A DNA stretch of 64,000 nucleotides from Mycetocola_A sp015752285. Its GTDB lineage: Bacteria > Actinomycetota > Actinomycetes > Actinomycetales > Microbacteriaceae. Each line of letters opens with the position of its first letter. The first letter of the stretch is position 1. The notes below the pieces were generated by a model. It had not been told where the DNA came from. It did not search any database and worked only from the letters and a program-made list of their open reading frames with translations. Below are positions 26,875 through 35,901 of this stretch, piece after piece. Made by a program: the position numbers and the translations under genes. The stretch lies in assembly GCF_015752285.1 (NCBI RefSeq), contig NZ_JADOUY010000001.1:1-64000 (forward strand), written 5' to 3'.

Positions 26875-28365
26875 TTAGTACGCACCCTCGCTGGCAAACA
26901 CAGCTCGCGCCGTTCGCCAGAGGATCACGAAGTCCCCCGCGATCGACCAGTTCTCCACATAGTAGAGGTCCAGCCGCACACTGTCTTCCCAAGATAGGTT
27001 CGACCGCCCGCTAACTTGCCATAACCCAGTGATTCCGGGCTTGACCAGGAACCTTCGATGAACGTGCTCCTCATAGTTGCCCACCTCACTCGCGAGCGGC
27101 GGGCGAGGACCGACAAGGGACATGTCCCCCGCCAGTACGTTGAGCAATTGCGGCAACTCGTCCAGACTAAGGCGCCGAAGGAACCTCCCTGTCCCGGTAA
27201 TCCGTGGGTCCTCCCTCATCTTGAATAAGATCTGATTACCAGCGCTTCCGTCGCGCGTCTCGCTTAGAGCCGTCAAGCGGTCCTCCGCGTCCACTACCAT
27301 CGAGCGAAACTTCAGCATGCTGAATTGCTCGCCCCTAATGCCGACTCGACGTTGTCTAAACAACACGGGCCCGTCCGAAGAAAACTTCACCGATGCGGCG
27401 ACCAACAGGAGCACCGGGGAGAGCAGAACCAGAAGGACCGCGGCGCCGACTATATCGAGCGCTCGCTTAGCCACGACCTTCTGTCCGCTATAGCGCGGAG
27501 TTTCGACGTGTATCAGCGGTAGACCGGCGACGGGACGCGTGTGAATCCGAGGCCCCCCGATTCCAGTGAGACTCGGAGCAACCACGAGGTGCTCCCTGCC
27601 TGGCTCAAGCGACCAGCTAAGTTCCCTCACTCGATCCGGTGGAAGCTCGTCCGAACTGGTGATGACGACGGTGTCGGCACCGGTCGCTCGGAGCGACTCG
27701 CTCAGGCGAGACAGATTCCCAGAAATGGGTATCGCCGTACCGGGCAAGGTGTCGGCTACCAGCCCGCTCGGTACACAAGCGCCTACAACGAGATAACCAG
27801 CGTCCGGCTGCCGAGCAAGCTGAGCAGCCAAATGAGTCACCGACACCTCCGAGCCCACGAGAAGAACGCGGGACGAGTAGAGTCCTCGAGCCCGCTGAAC
27901 CCCAAGCCATTGTCGCCACATCCACCGCGAAGCCATGAGCACAACGACCCCCGTGGGGAAGGCGAGCAATATATAACCTCGAGCAAGATCAACCTTGAAC
28001 AGAAATGCCACGATTGCTACCGCACCGAACAGGCGCGTACTCGCCGTCGCGATGAGTTTGTATTCGGTCGCACCGACGCCAACTACCCTGTCAGATCGAG
28101 TGTCGAATATTTTGAGCGCGACCATCCAGCTTATGATTATCGCCACCGAAACAGCTGTGTAGCTAATCGCAATCTCGCCTCGGCTTCCGCTTACGCCTAA
28201 AGCCTCGCTTGAGAATCCGAGCCATGCGATCTGAACGCCGAAGACCACCCACACGAGCACCAATCCATCTGTGACAGCAAGGCGCGCCGCATACTTGTGT
28301 CGCCAGTCGCGCGACCGCGAACTCTTTGCAGATTCGTGCTCTGTGGAGCTTTTCGTGGTCATCAT
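26875..28365 (-). CDS. Priming undecaprenyl-phosphate sugar phosphotransferase, 496 aa
   Basis: A WbaP/WcaJ-type polyprenyl phosphoglycosyl transferase that starts each repeat unit by moving sugar-1-phosphate to undecaprenyl phosphate. Several N-terminal helices and a CoA-binding-like central domain (about 145-290) precede the catalytic domain: KRALDIVGAAVLLVLLSP, FRQRRVGIRGEQFSMLKFRSM, RLSLDELPQLLNVLAGDMSLVGPRPPL (split motif) and KPGITGLWQVSGR. It starts at one of two tandem ATGs (28365 or 28362) after GGGGG; a frame open to 28458 is less likely used. Confidence 0.93.
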   Translation of the reverse strand: MMTTKSSTEHESAKSSRSRDWRHKYAARLAVTDGLVLVWVVFGVQIAWLGFSSEALGVSGSRGEIAISYTAVSVAIIISWMVALKIFDTRSDRVVGVGATEYKLIATASTRLFGAVAIVAFLFKVDLARGYILLAFPTGVVVLMASRWMWRQWLGVQRARGLYSSRVLLVGSEVSVTHLAAQLARQPDAGYLVVGACVPSGLVADTLPGTAIPISGNLSRLSESLRATGADTVVITSSDELPPDRVRELSWSLEPGREHLVVAPSLTGIGGPRIHTRPVAGLPLIHVETPRYSGQKVVAKRALDIVGAAVLLVLLSPVLLLVAASVKFSSDGPVLFRQRRVGIRGEQFSMLKFRSMVVDAEDRLTALSETRDGSAGNQILFKMREDPRITGTGRFLRRLSLDELPQLLNVLAGDMSLVGPRPPLASEVGNYEEHVHRRFLVKPGITGLWQVSGRSNLSWEDSVRLDLYYVENWSIAGDFVILWRTARAVFASEGAY

Positions 28366-28519
28366 CCCCCGACCGTTCAAGCGAATGGTCAGCCGTGACC
28401 GTCGGATCAACTGTACTAGAACTAAGAACGACCACACGGCCCAAAAAGCAGCGAGCAATAGTGTCCAGACACCATAAGGCTGCCCGAGCAGGACTGTCTC
28501 ATCCGGTCATTCAACTTCG

Positions 28520-29929
28520 CTATTTGCTTACCGTTGATAGTTTGAGTTCACTTTCGGTAGCGCCGTACGCCTCACCGTACGCGTAGCCGTACCGGCCATA
28601 CCCGTATGCATCAGGACCCTTGGTTGGCAACATCGTCAAGACGAATCCTGATACCTCTGCTCCGACGTTCTCAAGGACCGTTACTGCGCTTCGAAGTTGG
28701 TTCCGATGGATCTTGCCGGCGGCCGCGACGACTATGGCGCCACCAACACTCTTTGCCAGGACAGCAGCGTCGGTTACTGGAAGGAGCGGCGGAGCGTCGA
28801 AGATAACAGCATCGAACTCTCGAGCAAACAACACAATAAGATCCGCCATCGCTTTGGAACCTAGGAGCTCACTTGGGTTAGGCGGGATCCGTCCCGCAGG
28901 CAGTACAAAGAGCTTCGATCGGCCCCACGGCTGAACGACATCTAGCAGTTCCGCCCGTCCGATTAGTACGTCTGTAAGTCCGACGGCTCCTTCGATACCC
29001 ATGTACTCGGCCACCTTGGGGCGACGCAGATCGCCGTCCACCAGCAACACCCGCGCACCGGCATCCGCGAGCGCGATAGCCAAATTGGCCGACGTCGTGC
29101 TCTTCCCTTCTCCCTGGATAGATGAGGTGACCACGAACGTCTTACCGTGACTTCCGACGTCGAGGAAGGAAAGGTTGGTCCGCAACGCCCGAAATGACTC
29201 CGCGCGCGGACTTCGCGGATCTGACTGCACGATTAGTGGTCGCTGCTTGGCTTTAGGGTCAAACGCAATGCCACCAATGATGGGGGCGCTAACGATCTGT
29301 TCGAGGTCGCGCTCATTTCGGACCCGCGTGTCGAGTACCTCTCGCAACACGCCACCACCAATACCTAAAGCCAAGCCTAGGAGGGCACCCAATACCAGGT
29401 TCACCGAAACATTAGGGCTGACCGGTGCCGACGGGACGTCTGCTTCTTGAACCCGGGTTAACCGCACCGGAGATTCCGAGTCCTCGCCGGCAGGGGTTTC
29501 TATCTCCGCAACGGCTGAGGTCAAGCTGTCAGAAACCGCATTGGCAATGTCTGCGGCGACCACCGGGTCCGGATCAACAACCGTGATGTCGATGATGGTG
29601 GTGTCCAAAGCGGCCGTAACCGAAACCTGACGGGCTAGGACATTAGATGGGACGTTTAGATCGAGTTCGGCGATCACCGGAAGAAGGACTATCGGTGTGG
29701 TTGCAAGGTCCGAGTAAGTTTTCACCCTTTGAACTGTGAAGCTGTTGCCTTGCACCAGATCAGTCGCAGTTTGCCCGGAGGACGTCGAAACAAACACTTT
29801 CGATGACGCCTGGAACTTTGGAGTCTGCGCGATCGAAAAACCCGCCCCCGCACCAACCCCAACGATGAGTAAGAGGGTTATCAGAATCCAACTTTTGCGC
29901 AGGGTTCTAATGTAGTTGTGAAGCTCCAC
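28520..29929 (-). CDS. Wzc-like polysaccharide co-polymerase with BY-kinase domain, 469 aa
   Basis: An N-terminal Wzz domain with two membrane helices (about residues 15-35 and 175-195) is fused to a bacterial tyrosine kinase. Walker A is QGEGKST (near 268), Walker A' is VLLVDGDLRRP, and Walker B is VIFDAP. The C-terminus holds a tyrosine cluster, YGYGRYGYAYGEAYG, the usual autophosphorylation region. It controls chain length and export. It begins at GTG 29929 with a weak ribosome site. The candidate phosphatase partner is at 1754-2359. Confidence 0.94.
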   Translation of the reverse strand: MELHNYIRTLRKSWILITLLLIVGVGAGAGFSIAQTPKFQASSKVFVSTSSGQTATDLVQGNSFTVQRVKTYSDLATTPIVLLPVIAELDLNVPSNVLARQVSVTAALDTTIIDITVVDPDPVVAADIANAVSDSLTSAVAEIETPAGEDSESPVRLTRVQEADVPSAPVSPNVSVNLVLGALLGLALGIGGGVLREVLDTRVRNERDLEQIVSAPIIGGIAFDPKAKQRPLIVQSDPRSPRAESFRALRTNLSFLDVGSHGKTFVVTSSIQGEGKSTTSANLAIALADAGARVLLVDGDLRRPKVAEYMGIEGAVGLTDVLIGRAELLDVVQPWGRSKLFVLPAGRIPPNPSELLGSKAMADLIVLFAREFDAVIFDAPPLLPVTDAAVLAKSVGGAIVVAAAGKIHRNQLRSAVTVLENVGAEVSGFVLTMLPTKGPDAYGYGRYGYAYGEAYGATESELKLSTVSK

Positions 29930-30151
29930 AGGGGCGGCCTTCCGTTGTCACGCAATGGGGGCGCGTATGCCCCTTCCGATTTTGTCACATTCCGAAGGCC
30001 TCGACTTCAGCTTGCACATCGAACGGCTAAGATTCCGAGCGACACTCGCCGCCTCAGCGTGATCAAAGTCCGCTCCTAACCTCTGGGCATGAACCAACGC
30101 TCGGCATCGCATCCCTCATCCTGCCTACGGTGTCAGCAACCCCACAGCCAT

Positions 30152-31399
30152 TCAGCGTAAGACGGACGCCCGCCCAGTGGTGGGCGGGAGAGAAGCTGGC
30201 GCATCGATAGAAGCCGTTGCCGGCTGTGCACAGGCGTAAATGAGCCCCACCAACACGAAAACGAAAGCTGAACTACCGGGGGGTTGCGATAACAAAAGTG
30301 TAATGAAGATCAACGCCACCCCTGGCAACGCTTCTGAGCTCTGCACCCTGCCGACCATTGGCCACCAAATCGCGAAAGCGATGAGAACGAAATATGGAAT
30401 CCCGTTTGACGCAATTGTCGAGATCATGTTAATCCCGGCTTGGGCGCCTCCTTCAACGGAGCCACCGAGGGGAGATTCGAAGATCGCGTTGATCCCTGCA
30501 TTGGTTGCAATGCTTCGATCCGAAAGGGACTCCGCGTTGAACTCGCCCTTCTGAGCGAATCCCAACACCGGAGCGTTGAAAGCAACCCAGACGGCACCCA
30601 ACACTGCGATTATCCCGATCAACAACCCCAAGTACTGTGTAGCAATGTTCTTCCACTTAACGCGGATGAATACTGAGACGACCAGAACCACAACGAATGC
30701 GCCAAAACTTGCGGTCGAGATAGTCCCTAGCAGGCCAACTACTAATAGGAGCCGCCCGAACAAGGGCGCTCGTCCTACGAGCGGCCACAAGAAATAGGCG
30801 ACACCGCAGTACAAGCCCATCCATCCGGGTTCCCGGCCGAGCCCGGTAAGCCGTGGCATGGTTACTCCGAATATTGTCTGCGTGCCAAACGTTGGCGTAA
30901 ACGGGAAGCTGATTCCAGCAATTCCACGCGCTGAAATCGGCACCCGTGCAAGCTCGAATGATCCAATTCCAGCGAACTGCCACACGAGGATAGTCACAAG
31001 GTACGAGGCCGACAGTGCAACAACCAAATAGATGAAGCCCCGAACCATGAATCTGAGGCGCCATTGGTCCGACGCAACGATCCCGACAGCGAGCACGACA
31101 GCGGCAGAGGTTAGAAGATCTTGAGCGACAACTTGCACTCGATCGCCGCCGGTGTAAGCAAGTCGGATCAGAATCCAAACAGTCGCGAGAGCTACGAAGA
31201 TAGCGACGGTCCAAGTCGAGCGCGGAATATTGATGCGCCCACGATCGGCAGCGAACGCGAGAAAGCCAGCTCCAAGAATGATGATTGTCCCCGCAAGGGA
31301 GTAAATTTCCCCGAAGAGGTTGGGCCGGATCAGTGGGATCGCTACAACTACCAGGAGCGGTGGCACGAACGCGAAAGCTCGCGTCCGGTCAGTCTTCAT
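30152..31399 (-). CDS. O-antigen-ligase/Wzy-like polymerase candidate, 415 aa
   Basis: A polytopic membrane protein with about 11 helices. The pattern of short loops with one larger outside loop in the second half (about residues 270-330, SDRSIATNAGINAIFESPLGGS) is that of O-antigen polymerase and ligase proteins. LGREPGWMGLYCG is a periplasmic-loop-like motif. In context it is the best Wzy candidate for this locus. Identification rests on topology and location, so confidence is moderate. Confidence 0.75.
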   Translation of the reverse strand: MKTDRTRAFAFVPPLLVVVAIPLIRPNLFGEIYSLAGTIIILGAGFLAFAADRGRINIPRSTWTVAIFVALATVWILIRLAYTGGDRVQVVAQDLLTSAAVVLAVGIVASDQWRLRFMVRGFIYLVVALSASYLVTILVWQFAGIGSFELARVPISARGIAGISFPFTPTFGTQTIFGVTMPRLTGLGREPGWMGLYCGVAYFLWPLVGRAPLFGRLLLVVGLLGTISTASFGAFVVVLVVSVFIRVKWKNIATQYLGLLIGIIAVLGAVWVAFNAPVLGFAQKGEFNAESLSDRSIATNAGINAIFESPLGGSVEGGAQAGINMISTIASNGIPYFVLIAFAIWWPMVGRVQSSEALPGVALIFITLLLSQPPGSSAFVFVLVGLIYACAQPATASIDAPASLPPTTGRASVLR

Positions 31400-31563
31400 C
31401 TCTGAAGCATATCCGCTCCACTACCGCGGCCAAGGCTAATCTCGACGCGCGGATGACACGTTCCCGACTCGAGGACACCGGGTGCACCGTCTTCGCCGGC
31501 TCGAGATGCTCAATGGCCTTGGGGACCGAATCGAGCTAGCCGACAGCCCGATAGGTTGAACAC

Positions 31564-32295
31564 ATGGGTCCCACTCAGCCAGCACGAGACATCCGGCAAC
31601 GCTGGATGTTTGGCGAGGTCGTGCTCGGGCTAGCAGGCGCGCTTTCGTTGGCCGCATTCCTGAGCCTGGGGATCTATTCGGGGGCGCTAACAAAGGGCAA
31701 TGGATCGCAGCTATTCGGTTACCTGGCCGTTTGGGTTCCGCTGCTCGGCGCCGTCCTCTATGCCACATACCGACGCGGACAATGCTCCCTCCGCCTCGAC
31801 TTCGGCCTGAGGTCCACCTGGCTCGACATCCTTTTCGGGCTCACTCTCGGGTTCTTTCTCCGTTCGATCGCAACACTTGTCGAGATTCTCATCTACGGGC
31901 GCGCGGCGACCGGCGGCGCCACATTCGGACCGACCGTCTACGACATCTGGTGGGTGCTCCTCGCCGTTCTTGCCCCGGTGGTGATTGCCCCGGTGATCGA
32001 AGAGTTGTTCTTCCGTGGGCTACTCCTGCGAGCTGTCATGAAGGCATCCGCTCGGTCGACAGCGACCTCGTCACGCATTCCGGCCGTCATCGCGATCGGG
32101 GTCAGCTCGCTCGTCTTTGCCGCAGTTCACATGCTTCAGACCGGGGGTGGAGCGCCGATGGCCGTGGTCGGGATATCCACTCTCGTCGTCGGCATCGGCC
32201 TGGGAACACTTGCCGCTGTAACTGCACGCCTGGGCGGGCCGATCATCGCTCACGTGACGTTCAACGGACTGGGTGTGCTCGCGACTCTGCTCTGA
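31564..32295 (+). CDS. CPBP-family intramembrane metalloprotease, 243 aa
   Basis: About seven membrane helices with the CPBP (Abi/CAAX protease) motifs: EELFFRG near residue 145 with the catalytic EE and R, FAAVHML with the second His region, and a final GGPIIAHVTFN. The roles of such proteins range from prenyl-protein processing to bacteriocin self-immunity; none is indicated here. It is separated from the polymerase by about 160 bp and is followed directly by a seven-copy heptamer repeat. Confidence 0.9.
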   Translation: MGPTQPARDIRQRWMFGEVVLGLAGALSLAAFLSLGIYSGALTKGNGSQLFGYLAVWVPLLGAVLYATYRRGQCSLRLDFGLRSTWLDILFGLTLGFFLRSIATLVEILIYGRAATGGATFGPTVYDIWWVLLAVLAPVVIAPVIEELFFRGLLLRAVMKASARSTATSSRIPAVIAIGVSSLVFAAVHMLQTGGGAPMAVVGISTLVVGIGLGTLAAVTARLGGPIIAHVTFNGLGVLATLL

Positions 32296-32304
32296 TCCGG
32301 TGCA

Positions 32305-32353
32305 GTGTTGCGTGTTGCGTGTTGCGTGTTGCGTGTTGCGTGTTGCGTGTTGC
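32305..32353. repeat. Seven perfect copies of heptamer GTGTTGC
   Basis: Seven uninterrupted GTGTTGC units, 49 bp in all, start nine bases after the CPBP stop. The unit is not a multiple of three, so copy-number change would not preserve a frame. It reads as a cysteine-rich string in every frame but lacks a gene context. Confidence 0.95.
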
Positions 32354-32452
32354 GGCGACGTAAACACTGCGTGTCATGTGCCGGCTCAGCTTGGAAAACC
32401 CGTCCGACCACCCGCACACTGGCTAGACGGCCAGCCCTGGGGGGAAACGATC

Positions 32453-32590
32453 ATGGTGACACTCGCAAGACGATGCACGCAGCACGGACTCGTCATGGTC
32501 ACGCACGAATGGCAGGACGGGGTGGAGCGCGCCCACGTCTGGTGCCCAGTATGCGAGCCTGTTCGGCAGCACGGACTCGAACAGCGCTGA
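32453..32590 (+). CDS. Small cysteine/histidine protein, 45 aa
   Basis: The ATG at 32453 is preceded by GGGGGGAAA at a good distance. The protein (MVTLARRCTQHG..., then HVWCPVCEP) has C-x3-H and CPVC pairs that could bind zinc as a tiny ribbon. It is compact and followed after 32 bp by the next gene. Function unknown. Confidence 0.5.
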   Translation: MVTLARRCTQHGLVMVTHEWQDGVERAHVWCPVCEPVRQHGLEQR

Positions 32591-32622
32591 TTGCGGAAGA
32601 ACAGCATGGCTAGGCTGAACCG

Positions 32623-33024
32623 ATGGACGCATACGCAGCCAACTCGTGGGGATGGCTCGCCCTCGCCCTCGTCAACGCCGGCCTCGCCGAACAGAAGAAC
32701 CGGTCACGCCTCGCGTGGTTCTTCCTCTCCCTCTTCCTGGGACCGATCGCCACCCTGCTGATCGTCATCTGGGCACCGCCCGAGACGATCACCGACCCCG
32801 TACCGCCGATCCAGCTCTCGACAGGCATGCTCGCCATCGGCACGTTGCTGACGCTCGGCGGCGGCATCCTGGGGTTCCTGGCCTGGACCTCAGAGCTCTG
32901 GGCTCTCTGGGTCGCCTCCACCGTGTTGATCATCGCGGCACTGGGGTGTTTCGTCGCGTTCATCGTTCGACGACCGGCTGACGTTGTTGAAGCTCGCGCG
33001 CGATTGAGTGCGCGCGAGGAGTAG
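32623..33024 (+). CDS. Small multi-span membrane protein, 133 aa
   Basis: Four hydrophobic segments are visible (around residues 10-25, 31-50, 66-88 and 92-112). The KNRSRLAWFFLSLFLGPIATLLIV stretch is typical of small actinobacterial membrane proteins of unknown function. The C-terminus is charged. It starts with ATG 32623 and converges on the cohesin gene, separated by a terminator. Confidence 0.75.
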   Translation: MDAYAANSWGWLALALVNAGLAEQKNRSRLAWFFLSLFLGPIATLLIVIWAPPETITDPVPPIQLSTGMLAIGTLLTLGGGILGFLAWTSELWALWVASTVLIIAALGCFVAFIVRRPADVVEARARLSAREE

Positions 33025-33064
33025 ACGGTCACCGTGTGGGTCCCTCGACCACCGGCAGAACAGA

Positions 33065-33096
33065 AGTGGCGGCCGACCCGAGGGTCAGCCGCCACT
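33065..33096. terminator. Bidirectional hairpin terminator
   Basis: AGTGGCGGCCGACCC (33065-33079) pairs with GGGTCAGCCGCCACT (33082-33096) with one mismatch, between the convergent membrane-protein and cohesin genes. It is flanked by CCTCTTTA on one side and TCTGTTC on the other. Confidence 0.75.
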
Positions 33097-33117
33097 CCTC
33101 TTTACTTGTGTCGCGTT

Positions 33118-33846
33118 CTACTCGGTCTGGCTCGCCTGACGACGACGCACTCCGAGTACGAGCGCCGCACCCAACAGGAGCGCCGCCGCACCCGCGACGA
33201 ACGGCCACGGAGCGACATCCGCACCGGTGTCAGACAGGCTGTCTCGGTCCGGTCCCGACACGGGGTCAGAGTCCTCGCCCGCCGGTGAACCCGGCGTTGA
33301 CGGATCCGTACCTCCCGGCGGAGTTACCGGGCCGGCGGGAGCCGTCACCGTGACATCCGCCGTCGCAGCGTCAGCCGCCACAACCGACACTGCATCCGCT
33401 CCCACGAGCTCGACATCGAGGGCGAGGGACGCATCGCCCGCGCCGATCGCCTCGAACGAGAGTGTTGCGAGAGTCAGATCGCCCGCCGCACTCGGCGAGG
33501 TGCCGAGCTTGGTGTGGACGAATTGCACGCCACTTCCGGTGACCGACGCACTGCTGGTTCCCGAGATCTCCGTCTCGGCACTGCCGTCGACGTATTCGAG
33601 CACGGCCGGGTCGAACCCGAGCAGCAACTCGTAGGCGTAGACATCGACGGCGCCGGTCGTCGAGACCGTGACGTCGACCGTGTCACCGATCTCGACCGTG
33701 GCATCCGACACCGCGACCGTGAAGGTCGCCGCACTCGGAGCCGCCGTCGCCGACAGCGGCGCAGCGAGCACGAGCCCGCCCACCATCACGGCGAGCGCCG
33801 GAACTGCGAACCCGGCTCGCTTGCGGTTGCTCACCGTTGGAGACAT
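33118..33846 (-). CDS. Cell-wall-sorted cohesin protein, 242 aa
   Basis: A signal peptide (residues about 8-36, ending SATAA) is followed by one cohesin-like beta-sandwich (about 40-168). Its landmarks are VEIGDTVDVTV, VYAYELLLGFDPAVLEYVD and GDLTLATLSFEAIGAG, the pattern of type I cohesins that bind dockerins. A proline-rich linker, an LSDTG sorting motif (204-208), a membrane helix and RRRQ tail follow. I chose ATG 33846 with AAAGG upstream. It lies 69 bp downstream of a dockerin-bearing amidase on the same strand, so the pair likely forms a surface complex. Confidence 0.88.
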   Translation of the reverse strand: MSPTVSNRKRAGFAVPALAVMVGGLVLAAPLSATAAPSAATFTVAVSDATVEIGDTVDVTVSTTGAVDVYAYELLLGFDPAVLEYVDGSAETEISGTSSASVTGSGVQFVHTKLGTSPSAAGDLTLATLSFEAIGAGDASLALDVELVGADAVSVVAADAATADVTVTAPAGPVTPPGGTDPSTPGSPAGEDSDPVSGPDRDSLSDTGADVAPWPFVAGAAALLLGAALVLGVRRRQASQTE

Positions 33847-33915
33847 GGACTGCTTACCTTTCGTTCCGAGGACGGATGCCTCGTTCTCTGTTGTGTTGCG
33901 CAAGATCGTCACGTT

Positions 33916-35715
33916 CTAACCCGCCAATGCCGGGAAGAGAACGGGAGACGCGCGGTGCTGCGTGGCCTGCTCGTAGTCGAACGCCAGCCCAAGAAGCGTG
34001 CTCTCGGCATAGGAGCGGCCGAGGAACTCGATGTTCGACGGAGCCCCGTCGATCTGGCTGCCGTCGATCGCCGTCGACGACGTTCCCATCGGAACGGTGA
34101 TTGCCGGCATACCGCTGTAGGGGCTCAGTCGGTTGTTCGCGCCGGTGCTGTACTGGCCCGTCGTGGTCGGGTAGACCATCGCCGAGACGCCGTAGCTGTC
34201 CATCGCGCTCGTCAGAACCACCTCGCCGTTGGCGATCTCAGCGTTGTGCTGGGTCATCCAGGCCTGGTACTTCTCCTCGGTGATCGCCTCACGCGCGTTG
34301 TAGGTGCCGACGCGGGAGGTCTGGTAGTCGCCTGCCGCGATCACCTCTGCGAGGGAGGAGTACGGCACATCTGGGTCGGTCACGAACTTGGCGAAGTACT
34401 CGTTGAGGTCATGCTTGAACTCGTTGGTACTTCCGCTCGAGTACCCCTGAACCGTTGAGAGTCCAGGAATCTCCATCTCGACGACGGTTGCGCCCTGCGC
34501 TTCAAGGTCAGCGATCGCTTCGGCAAACAGCCGTTTGACGGCAGCGTTGTTGCCGACGATCGACGGGACCCAACCGATCTTGACGCCCTCGAGGCTGGAG
34601 GCGTCGAGCGACGCGGTGTACGACGTCGGAATGTTGCCGTCCGACTCCGCGGTGATCGGATCCTCCGGGTCATAGCCGACGACGGAGTCGAGAGCGATGG
34701 CCGCGTCAGAGACGGTGCGGGTCATCGAACCGCCGGTGTCTTGCGACAGCGCGAGCGGGATGATCCCGTCACGACTCGCGAGGCCCACCGTCGGCCGCAC
34801 ACCCACGAGCTGGTTGAACGACGACGGAACCCGGATCGAACCACCGGTGTCGGTACCGAGGCCGATGACGGCGAGGTTCGCGGCGATGGATGCGCCGGTT
34901 CCGCCACTCGAACCGCCGGCGTTCTGGTTGCGCACGTACGGGCTGTTCGTGACACCGCCCAGCGAGCTGTCGGTGGTGAGGTTGAACGCGAACTCGTCGA
35001 GGTTGGCCTTGGCCAGAATGACCGCACCGTCGGCGCGCAGCTGTTCGACCATCTGCGAGTCGGCATCCGTCTGGTTGTTCTTCAGACAGGTGCACCCTGC
35101 TGTCGTCGGCATGTCGACGGTGTTGTAGTTGTCTTTCGCGATGACCGGGATGCCGTGGAGCATGCTCCGTGGACCATCGGCGGCGCGTTCCGCGTCGAGT
35201 TCGGCGGCGATCGTCAGCGCATTGGCGTTGACCGAGATGATCGAGTTGAGCGTCTCACCCTGGTCGTCGTAAGCGGCGATCCGGTCGAGATACATCCGGG
35301 TCAGCGAGACGGCGGTGAGCGTGCCGGAGTTCATCGCCTTCTGGATGTCGAGCGTGCTCGCCTCCACTGCAGAGAACGGCCCGTCGTCGTAGAGCGCGCG
35401 CTGCGACAGCGTCGCGACATCGGTGAGCTCGATCGTGCCGTCGGCGTCGAAGTCGGCGGCGGCGACCGTCGACCACGTCGCGTCAGCCTCGGTGGCGCCG
35501 AGCGCCTCCATCAGGATGGCGATGTCGGCCTCGTCGACGGCCTGGTCGCCGGTGAGGTCGGCCTCGGTATAGAAGGGAGCAAGGTACTGCAGTCCCGTGC
35601 TGTCGGGTGCTGCGATGGCACCGGTCACTCCGCCGAGACTGGTGGCTGCAATCGCAACCATGGCTCCGGGCAGAAGGACCAGTTTTCGGAATCGGTGCCG
35701 TGATGGCTGACTCAA
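33916..35715 (-). CDS. Secreted dockerin-amidase signature enzyme, 599 aa
   Basis: A signal peptide (to about residue 36) is followed by an N-terminal dockerin with two complete calcium loops: D53/T55/D57/D64 and D88/D90/D92/D99. The amidase-signature domain spans about 115-590, with catalytic Lys194 (PVIAKDN), cis-Ser270 (GGSSGG) and nucleophile Ser293 (DTGGSIR), so it should be active. Substrate unknown: an amide or ester outside the cell. TTG 35715 follows AGAGGAA at six bases; an upstream frame reaching 35766 is less likely. It is in one operon with the cohesin protein. Confidence 0.9.
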   Translation of the reverse strand: MSQPSRHRFRKLVLLPGAMVAIAATSLGGVTGAIAAPDSTGLQYLAPFYTEADLTGDQAVDEADIAILMEALGATEADATWSTVAAADFDADGTIELTDVATLSQRALYDDGPFSAVEASTLDIQKAMNSGTLTAVSLTRMYLDRIAAYDDQGETLNSIISVNANALTIAAELDAERAADGPRSMLHGIPVIAKDNYNTVDMPTTAGCTCLKNNQTDADSQMVEQLRADGAVILAKANLDEFAFNLTTDSSLGGVTNSPYVRNQNAGGSSGGTGASIAANLAVIGLGTDTGGSIRVPSSFNQLVGVRPTVGLASRDGIIPLALSQDTGGSMTRTVSDAAIALDSVVGYDPEDPITAESDGNIPTSYTASLDASSLEGVKIGWVPSIVGNNAAVKRLFAEAIADLEAQGATVVEMEIPGLSTVQGYSSGSTNEFKHDLNEYFAKFVTDPDVPYSSLAEVIAAGDYQTSRVGTYNAREAITEEKYQAWMTQHNAEIANGEVVLTSAMDSYGVSAMVYPTTTGQYSTGANNRLSPYSGMPAITVPMGTSSTAIDGSQIDGAPSNIEFLGRSYAESTLLGLAFDYEQATQHRASPVLFPALAG

Positions 35716-35901
35716 GGTGTTCCTCTCAGGGGCAAACAAGGGAACGGGCGCGAGAAGACGCGCCACGACACCGGCGAACTGCGGTGTGTGATCACACTCA
35801 CAGGGCGGTATTGCGGCGGTGTAACAGCAGGATTTCCGGGATGCTCGAACGGCACGCGGATCGGCGGGGATGCCAGGCTGCGGGTCGGCGAGTACTGCGA
35901 G

